NCBI GenBank assembly: GCA_964385645.1
Contig: CAYLPT010000151.1
Location: forward strand, 1-9,347
DNA: 9,347 nt
Direction: 5' to 3'
Source of the DNA: CAYLPT01 sp964385645
GTDB lineage: Bacteria > Armatimonadota > Hebobacteria > Hebobacterales > Hebobacteraceae
Part shown: piece by piece, positions 1 through 5,160 of the stretch
Layout: every line of letters begins with the position of its first letter
How positions within the stretch are numbered: position 1 is the stretch's first letter
The notes under the pieces: generated by a model
Database searches by the model: none
What the model was told of the DNA's origin: nothing
What the model saw: the letters and a program-made list of their open reading frames with translations, nothing else
Program-made: the position numbers and the translations under genes

Positions 1-593
1 CGGTGGGGGCGATCTTCAACTTCGTGGGGCCGGACGCCGCGGAGGAGCTGAAGGGGCCGCTGGGCGCGCACCTTGCGGCGCGGGGCATCCCGGTGCTGGG
101 GGCGCTGCCCGAGGACGAGCTGCTGGGCGCGGTGACGGTGCGGGAGCTGGTGGAGCACCTGCCGGCGAAGCTGCTGTGCTGCGAGAAGGCGCTCGACGAG
201 CTGGTGGTGCACTTCGTGATCGGGGCCATGGGGGTGGCGAGCGCCGCCAAGTACTTCCGGCAGCTCGCCGACAAGGCGGTCATCACTGGGGGCGACCGGG
301 CGGACATCCAGCTCGCGGCCCTCCAGACGGCGACGAAGGCGATCATCCTCACCGGCAACATCTACCCGAGCGAGGTGATCGTCAAGCGGGCCCAGCAGCT
401 CGGGGTGCCGCTGCTGCTGGCGCCGCACGATACGCTGTCCACGGTGGAGCGGCTCGAGCAGCTCCAGGGGCGGCTGCGGGTGCGGGAGAGCGCGAAGGTG
501 GAGCGGGCCCGGGCGCTGTTCCGGCAGCACGTTGACATGCACAAGGTGCGCGCGGCGCTCGGGCTCGGGGAGCCGGGCTCGGCTGGGCGCTGA
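1..593 (+). CDS. DRTGG-domain P-loop ATPase-like protein, 3' part only (5' end outside window)
   Basis: The frame is open to the left edge, so this is the C-terminal part of a longer protein; the GTG at position 3 sits inside what looks like a core beta-strand and is not a credible start. Residues 1-55 (counted from that GTG), with a G-A-I-F-N-F-V strand and an I-P-V-L-G-A-L-P-E-D segment, resemble the end of a BioD/CobQ-like P-loop domain. Residues 60-160 are a DRTGG domain, shown by V-I-T-G-G-D-R-A-D-I-Q at 93-103 and the A-P-H-D-T motif at 140-144. Such proteins are often labelled phosphotransacetylase-family because DRTGG also occurs in the N-terminal half of long Pta enzymes, but no acetyltransferase domain follows here. 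The P-loop itself would lie upstream and cannot be seen. The acsD gene begins 23 bp after the stop, so a role linked to corrinoid protein or acetyl-CoA metabolism is plausible but unproven. The family call is fairly sure; the function is not. Confidence 0.85.
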   Translation, partial: VGAIFNFVGPDAAEELKGPLGAHLAARGIPVLGALPEDELLGAVTVRELVEHLPAKLLCCEKALDELVVHFVIGAMGVASAAKYFRQLADKAVITGGDRADIQLAALQTATKAIILTGNIYPSEVIVKRAQQLGVPLLLAPHDTLSTVERLEQLQGRLRVRESAKVERARALFRQHVDMHKVRAALGLGEPGSAGR

Positions 594-616
594 TCGGTAC
601 GGAAGGGAGAGCATAG

Positions 617-1588
617 ATGGCGTTTGAGCTGCCTGTGGAGAAGTGGGCGGGCGCGGTCAACACGGTGACCTTCGGGGCCACCCCGGCGGAGGGGGGCACG
701 CGGGCCTCCACGATCACCGTCGGCGGCGACACGACGCTGCCGTTCCTGCACTTCGAGGGGCGCACGCAGCACCGGCCCGCTATCGCCATGGAGGTCCTCG
801 ATGTGCCGCCCGCCGAGTGGCCGGCGCCCATGGCGGAGGCGGTCGGCGAGGTGGACCGCGACCCCGCGGCCTGGGCGAAGAAGTGCGTCGAGGAGTACGG
901 AGCGGACATGATCTGCCTGCGGCTGGCCGGCGCGCACCCCGATCGGGAGAACCGTTCGGCGGAGGAGTGCGCGCAGGTGGTGAAGTCGGTGCTGGAGGCG
1001 GTGGGCGTTCCGCTGATCATCTGGGGCTGCGGGCAGGCGGAGAAGGACAACGAGGTCATGCCCAGGTGCAGCGAGGTGGCGGCCGGGGAGAGGTGCCTGC
1101 TGGGCACCGCCACCCAGGACAACTACAAGACCATCACCGCCGCCTGCCTGGCCGACGGGCACATGCTCATCACCGAGGCGCCCCTGGACATCAACATCCA
1201 GAAGCAGGTGAACATCCTGGTCTCGGAGATGGGCCTGGATCTCTCGCGCATCGTGATGTTCCAGTCCACTGGCGGGCTGGGCTACGGCATGGAGTACGCC
1301 TACTCGATCATGGAGCGCACCCGCCTGGCGGCGCTCTCGGGCGACCGGATGCTCTCGATGCCGCTGCTGGCCCAGGTGGGCTCGGAGGTGTGGAAGGCGA
1401 AGGAGGCGAGGGCGCCGGAGGAGGCGGCGCCCGGGTGGGGACCGGCGGAGGAGCGGGGGGTGGCGTGGGAGGCGACTACGGCGGCGTGCTTCCTGCATGG
1501 TGGAACGCACGTCTTCGTGATGTGGCATCCGCGGTCGGTGGCGCTGCTGCGGAAGCTCGTGGACTCTCTGATGAGCGAGGAGGCGTGA
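617..1588 (+). CDS. acsD: Acetyl-CoA decarbonylase/synthase delta subunit (corrinoid/iron-sulfur protein small subunit)
   Basis: AcsD (CdhD in archaea) pairs with the cobamide- and Fe4S4-carrying AcsC to form the corrinoid/iron-sulfur protein, which carries the methyl group from CH3-THF to acetyl-CoA synthase in the cytoplasmic Wood-Ljungdahl pathway. The 323-aa length fits the family, as recalled for the Moorella subunit. Landmarks of this TIM-barrel protein are G-G-T-R-x-S-T-I-T-V-G-G at 26-37, F-L-H-F-E-G at 43-48, E-Y-G-A-D at 93-97, the A-P-L-D-I-N-I-Q-K-Q stretch at 188-197, G-G-L-G-Y-G-M-E-Y at 219-227, S-I-M-E-R at 230-234 and P-G-W-G near 272-275. The ATG start follows a purine-rich GGAAGGGAGA at 601-610. 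Just before G-G-L-G-Y-G, where relatives as recalled have an Asp-Pro pair, this protein has Phe215-Gln216. acsE follows after 3 bp, placing two directly interacting proteins side by side. Identification is secure. Confidence 0.96.
   Translation: MAFELPVEKWAGAVNTVTFGATPAEGGTRASTITVGGDTTLPFLHFEGRTQHRPAIAMEVLDVPPAEWPAPMAEAVGEVDRDPAAWAKKCVEEYGADMICLRLAGAHPDRENRSAEECAQVVKSVLEAVGVPLIIWGCGQAEKDNEVMPRCSEVAAGERCLLGTATQDNYKTITAACLADGHMLITEAPLDINIQKQVNILVSEMGLDLSRIVMFQSTGGLGYGMEYAYSIMERTRLAALSGDRMLSMPLLAQVGSEVWKAKEARAPEEAAPGWGPAEERGVAWEATTAACFLHGGTHVFVMWHPRSVALLRKLVDSLMSEEA
1577..1583 (+). promoter_or_regulatory. Ribosome binding site for acsE, inside the acsD 3' end
   Basis: GAGGAGG lies 8 nt before the GTG at 1592 and within the last codons of acsD. 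It supports the GTG as the start and suggests translational coupling between acsD and acsE. Confidence 0.8.
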
Positions 1589-1591
1589 GCG

Positions 1592-2377
1592 GTGTACGCG
1601 ATCGGCGAGCGCATCAACGGCATGTTCAAGGGGGTGGCCGCGGCCATCCGCGAGCAGGACCCGGGCCCGATCCAGGAGCTGGCGAAGGCGCAGCTCGCGG
1701 CGGGTGCGCAGGCCCTGGACGTGAACGTCGGGCCGGCGGCGACCGACCCCCTGGCGGCGATGGAGTGGCTTGTGAGGTCCATCCGGGAGGTGACCGACGC
1801 GCCGCTGGCGATAGACGCGACCAAGCCAGAGGTGATCCGGCGGGGCCTGGAGCTGGCGGGGCCGGGCGCGATCATCAACTCGACCAAGGGCGACGAGGCG
1901 CAGCTCGACGTGTTCGTCCCCATGGCGGTCGAGCACCAGGCGATGCTGATCGCGCTCACCATTGATGAGAACGGCATCCCGCGGGACGCCGCTGGGCGCA
2001 GCGAGATCGCGCTGCGCATCGTCGCCAAGGCGATGGAGCATGGGCTGGAGCCGGACCGGCTGATGATAGACGCGGTGATCCTGCCGGTGAACGTCACCCA
2101 GCCCACGCCCGGTCATGTCCTGGAGACCATCCGGAACGTCAAGCTCCTCTCGGACCCACCGCCCAAGACGGTGTTGGGCTTGAGCAACGTCTCGCAGGGG
2201 ACGACCCTCCGCGCGCTGCTGAACCGCACCTACCTGGTGATGGCGCTGGCGGCGGGGCTGGACGCGGCGATCCTGGACGTGACGGACACCGAGATGATGG
2301 ATGCGATGATCGCGGCGGAGGTGCTGCTCAACCGCGCCGTGTACTGCGACGATTTCCTCAAGGCCTACCGGTCCTGA
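1592..2377 (+). CDS. acsE: Methyltetrahydrofolate:corrinoid/iron-sulfur protein methyltransferase
   Basis: AcsE (MeTr) transfers the methyl group of 5-methyltetrahydrofolate to the cobalt of the corrinoid/iron-sulfur protein, joining the methyl branch of the Wood-Ljungdahl pathway to acetyl-CoA synthase. The 261-aa protein is a single pterin-binding TIM barrel of normal family length. It opens with I-G-E-R-I-N-G-M-F (4-12) and has L-D-V-N-V-G-P (42-48). The residues known from the Moorella enzyme to bind folate or act in catalysis appear at the same numbers: Asp75, Asn96 (in I-N-S-T), Asp160 and Asn199 (in L-G-L-S-N-V-S-Q). The protein ends with the typical N-R-A-V-Y-C-D-D-F. The GTG start at 1592 is supported by a Shine-Dalgarno at 1577-1583 and gives an N-terminus that aligns with the family. 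The gene sits 3 bp behind acsD, whose product belongs to its protein substrate. Complete active site and context make this a confident call; MtrH-like or MetH-type methyltransferases are less likely. Confidence 0.96.
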   Translation: MYAIGERINGMFKGVAAAIREQDPGPIQELAKAQLAAGAQALDVNVGPAATDPLAAMEWLVRSIREVTDAPLAIDATKPEVIRRGLELAGPGAIINSTKGDEAQLDVFVPMAVEHQAMLIALTIDENGIPRDAAGRSEIALRIVAKAMEHGLEPDRLMIDAVILPVNVTQPTPGHVLETIRNVKLLSDPPPKTVLGLSNVSQGTTLRALLNRTYLVMALAAGLDAAILDVTDTEMMDAMIAAEVLLNRAVYCDDFLKAYRS

Positions 2378-2396
2378 GGGAGAGAGAAGACGCCGC

Positions 2397-2405
2397 AAGG
2401 AGGAG
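2397..2405 (+). promoter_or_regulatory. Strong ribosome binding site for the DUF166 gene
   Basis: AAGGAGGAG is close to a perfect anti-16S match and ends 6 nt before the GTG at 2412, its AAGGAGG core 8 nt before it. It fixes the GTG start of the downstream gene and suggests efficient translation despite the non-ATG codon. Confidence 0.8.
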
Positions 2406-2411
2406 CCTGGG

Positions 2412-3116
2412 GTGCGCGTGGAGATCGTGCATGTGGGGGGGAGGTACTTCGAGCGGGTGTACGCACACCTGTCGGGGGTGGCGCCGGGGGAGGTGGACGC
2501 CTACCAGGTGCCGCGCTCGCTCCCCCCGGTGCTGGACGATGCCGCCGAGTATCTGCCGGCAGAGCTGGGCGCGGGTGAGGCGATCATCGCCATCAACATC
2601 CACCCCGAGCTGCTGCTCGAGATCCCGAACATGGTGAGGGGCGGGAGCGTGCGGGCGCTGATCGCGCCCATCGAGGACCCGAACTGGATCAAGCCGGGGC
2701 TCGAGCGGCAGGTGACGCAGGCCTGCGCCCGGGCGGAGATGGAGTCGGCCTTCCCCAAGCCCTTCTGCTCGCTGGAGCCGAGCACGCCCGCGCTGGTGGA
2801 GTTCTGCGAGCAGTTCGGGGTGGGCTCGCCGAAGCTGCGCCTGCGGGTCGAGGGGGGCCGGGTGGCGGCGGCGGACGTGGTGCGCGGCTCTCCCTGCGGG
2901 CTCACGCACTTCGTGGCCGGGAAGCTGGTCGGTCTGCCGGCCGACGAGTCGCTGGCTGAGCAGGCGGGGCAGCTCCACCACGGCTACCCGTGCCTGGCCT
3001 CGATGGCGATGGACCCCGCCCTGGGCGACACCATCATGCACAAGTCGCTGTTCCTGCTGCGGGACGCAGTCGCCGAGGCGCTGCGGGAGGCGAAGGTGGC
3101 GGCGGGGGAGGAGTGA
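2412..3116 (+). CDS. DUF166 family protein, function unknown, in a Wood-Ljungdahl operon
   Basis: This 234-aa soluble protein matches DUF166 (PF02593), a family best known from methanogenic archaea, where it was once linked to thymidylate synthase without secure proof. Conserved-looking landmarks are I-I-A-I-N-I-H-P-E-L (58-67), I-A-P-I-E-D-P-N-W (84-92), P-K-P-F-C-S-L-E-P (115-123), R-G-S-P-C-G-L-T-H-F-V-A (158-169) and H-H-G-Y-P-C-L-A-S-M (189-198), followed by D-x4-D-T-I-M-H (201-210). Cys119, Cys162 and Cys194 with the nearby histidines suggest a metal or thiol site; that is inference. From memory, bacterial members include a group named DfsP in which a Cys can be selenocysteine; here the frame holds ordinary Cys and no internal TGA. 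The gene starts 34 bp after acsE on the same strand and is probably co-transcribed. The family call is confident; the function is unknown, with an accessory role in corrinoid or C1 metabolism as the contextual guess. Confidence 0.88.
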   Translation: MRVEIVHVGGRYFERVYAHLSGVAPGEVDAYQVPRSLPPVLDDAAEYLPAELGAGEAIIAINIHPELLLEIPNMVRGGSVRALIAPIEDPNWIKPGLERQVTQACARAEMESAFPKPFCSLEPSTPALVEFCEQFGVGSPKLRLRVEGGRVAAADVVRGSPCGLTHFVAGKLVGLPADESLAEQAGQLHHGYPCLASMAMDPALGDTIMHKSLFLLRDAVAEALREAKVAAGEE

Positions 3117-3127
3117 GAGTAAGAGGA

Positions 3128-3153
3128 ACCTACAGCCCCCAGAAGCTGTAGGT
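3128..3153. terminator. Inverted repeat at the convergent gene junction, possible bidirectional terminator
   Basis: ACCTACAGC (3128-3136) and GCTGTAGGT (3145-3153) form a perfect 9-bp stem around an 8-nt loop. The left arm starts 12 nt after the DUF166 stop, and the repeat covers the stop codon and last codons of the minus-strand membrane-protein gene. No clear T-run follows on either strand, so intrinsic termination is only possible; the position between convergent genes is the main argument. Confidence 0.45.
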
Positions 3154-5136
3154 GGGGGTGCCGCGGAGGAGGCCGTAGACGGGCCAGGCGCAGCCCACCA
3201 CTGCCTCGCCGAGGATGAGGCCGAAGAAGAGGGGCAGGGCCTGGCGGTAGAGGCGCAGGCCGCCATAGCGGAGGATGGCGAACTTGACCAGCCAGGCGAT
3301 GAGCATGGGCATCCACACGATGTGGATGGACCAGGAGGCTGATAGGCCGTAGGCGACGGGGTGGAACGGCCAGCCGACGAAGGCGGTACGGGCCGCGGCC
3401 AGGCCCATGGTGATGGCGAAGCCGGCCGCGATGGCGAGCAGGGAGTCGGGGTTGGCGGGGGTGGGGCCCTCGACCCAGGATTGGAGGGTGGTGGCCATCT
3501 CGTTGCCGCGCCAGTCTCCCCCACCCCAGCCCGAGGCGACACCCATCCGATAGGCGTAGTGGAGCCAGCCCCAGAAGACCGCCACCGCGCCGAGGAGCGC
3601 GGCCGCCAGGAGGGCGGCGGCCACCGCGCGGGCGCTGGCGCGCGCCCGGTGGGCCATCTGCAGGCCCTCGAGCGAGTTGGCGATGGGGTGCTGTCGGTAG
3701 GCGCGGTTGAACCACCACAGCAGGCTGAGCGCGCGCAGGTCCTGGGGGCGCAGGTTCGCGGTGCCGCCGATGTAGGTGATGGTCTGGCCGGGGCCGGCCC
3801 AGTGGAAGTCGTGGACGGGGGAGCCGAACTCGGCGCGGACGCGTGCGACGGCGAGCGAGACGAGGTAGTAGATGATGAAGAAGAGCGCGGCCAGCGCGGG
3901 CGCGAGGCCGGCCCGGATGCTGAAGAGCGCGAGCAGCGCGATGCCCGCCACCGCGCCGACGGCGGCCGCCCGGTAGGGCAGCCCCTCGCCCGAGTCGTCG
4001 GCCTCCGAGGCGCGGCCGATGATGCGCAACCAGACGTGGCGCAGGTGCCGCCGGCCCACGAGCAGAGGGGCGATGGCGATGGCGAGATAGCTGCCGAACA
4101 TCTGCTCGTTGTGGTATGGGAACACGCTGCGGGAGAGCGCTTCCGTCCAGCCCTCGCTCAGCCCCAGCGCGGCGGACAGCACGAACATCGCCTTCCACCA
4201 GAAGAAGAAGAACACACAGGCGAACAGCAGGTCCAGAGGCAGCAGAAAGCAGATGCCGACCACCGCAGGGTAGAAGGTGACGGGCAGCCAGCCGATGGCT
4301 CGCCAGGGCATGTCGGTGAGGTGGCGCATGAGGTTGTTCGCCGACCAGTTGTCAAGGGTCGGCGCGATGGAGAGGTAGGGGACTGCTGGGTAGAGGTAGT
4401 GCAGACCGTTGATGATGTTGACCGCGCCCGCGGCCCCGAAGCCGACCCAGAGCAGGGAGCTGCGCCACAGGCTGGTCTCGGGGTCAACGAGGGCCAGGGG
4501 GAGCTGAATGATCGGGAAGGTGAGCCGCTCCCGGTCGGCCCACTGCGCGCGGACGATGACCGAGAGACAGACCGTCACCATGACGAGCACGAAGATGAAG
4601 CCCGTCCACCATAGGACGGGGGCGCGCCAGGCCTCGAGGATCTGGGGTTGGTAGAGGCTGGAGGCGCCGGTGTAGTAGCCGTAGAGGACGTCGCGGTCGG
4701 GCACCGTCAGCCAAGTGGGCATCTCGGCGAAGAGCTGGTCCCAGCGGTTCTCGGGGTTGGCGAACCAGAAGGGATGGGTCATGACAGGCAGGAGCACCTG
4801 CATGCCGTCGAGGCCCGCGAGTGAAGTGCCCATGGTGAGCATCACGTAGACGATGACCAGTTCGCCGCCCGTCAAAGCCCACGCGGGACGGAGCCTCCGC
4901 ACGCCGGCGTTGGCGAGCGTGAGGAAGAAGAGGATGAACACGACGTTGAAGAACAGAGAGATGGTGCTCGGGATGGGCCCGTGGGCGGCGATGCGCTCCA
5001 TGTGCAGCACCCACAGGCAGTTGATCGGCAGCAGCGCCGCCCCCGCCGCGAAGCCGCGCCAGACCCGCGTCGCCGCGGGGCCGGCGGCGCGACTCGAACC
5101 CTCCCTCCTGCCTGCGGGCGCTGCCGCCTCCGGCAC
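3130..5136 (-). CDS. Polytopic membrane protein, DUF6785/DUF6784 type, putative transporter
   Basis: This 668-aa protein has a short charged N-terminus and roughly 14 hydrophobic segments, around residues 28-45, 56-78, 90-106, 172-196, 224-244, 283-300, 302-323, 345-360, 388-406, 408-432, 502-522, 563-583, 606-622 and 633-655. Loop motifs such as P-E-N-R-W (128-132), R-A-E-F-G-S-P-V-H-D-F-H-W (434-446), H-P-I-A-N-S-L-E-G-L-Q-M (483-494) and G-L-I-L-G-E (639-644) match my memory of the DUF6785 (N-terminal) and DUF6784 (C-terminal) families of planctomycete-like bacteria. The arrangement loosely recalls oligopeptide (OPT) transporters, but the substrate is unknown. The GTG start is supported by GGAAGG 9 nt upstream (5151-5146 on the minus strand). 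The gene lies 24 bp behind the secreted glycosidase-like gene on the same strand, so co-transcription and uptake of its products are plausible. Membrane nature is certain, family likely, function inferred. Confidence 0.85.
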   Translation of the reverse strand: MPEAAAPAGRREGSSRAAGPAATRVWRGFAAGAALLPINCLWVLHMERIAAHGPIPSTISLFFNVVFILFFLTLANAGVRRLRPAWALTGGELVIVYVMLTMGTSLAGLDGMQVLLPVMTHPFWFANPENRWDQLFAEMPTWLTVPDRDVLYGYYTGASSLYQPQILEAWRAPVLWWTGFIFVLVMVTVCLSVIVRAQWADRERLTFPIIQLPLALVDPETSLWRSSLLWVGFGAAGAVNIINGLHYLYPAVPYLSIAPTLDNWSANNLMRHLTDMPWRAIGWLPVTFYPAVVGICFLLPLDLLFACVFFFFWWKAMFVLSAALGLSEGWTEALSRSVFPYHNEQMFGSYLAIAIAPLLVGRRHLRHVWLRIIGRASEADDSGEGLPYRAAAVGAVAGIALLALFSIRAGLAPALAALFFIIYYLVSLAVARVRAEFGSPVHDFHWAGPGQTITYIGGTANLRPQDLRALSLLWWFNRAYRQHPIANSLEGLQMAHRARASARAVAAALLAAALLGAVAVFWGWLHYAYRMGVASGWGGGDWRGNEMATTLQSWVEGPTPANPDSLLAIAAGFAITMGLAAARTAFVGWPFHPVAYGLSASWSIHIVWMPMLIAWLVKFAILRYGGLRLYRQALPLFFGLILGEAVVGCAWPVYGLLRGTPTYSFWGL

Positions 5137-5160
5137 CTCGATCCGCCTTCCGCGGGCGGG

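Noticed and set aside
362..2398. A 678-codon open frame on the minus strand opposite acsD and acsE
   Set aside because: It is antisense to two securely identified genes; its translation is Arg/His/Leu-rich low-complexity sequence typical of GC-rich shadow frames.
2412..3116. Selenocysteine in the DUF166 protein
   Set aside because: The frame has no internal TGA; the candidate positions are ordinary cysteine codons.
3361..4614. A 417-codon plus-strand open frame opposite the membrane protein
   Set aside because: The translation is Gly/Arg/Glu-rich without fold-like hydrophobic pattern, while the opposite strand encodes clear membrane segments with family motifs.
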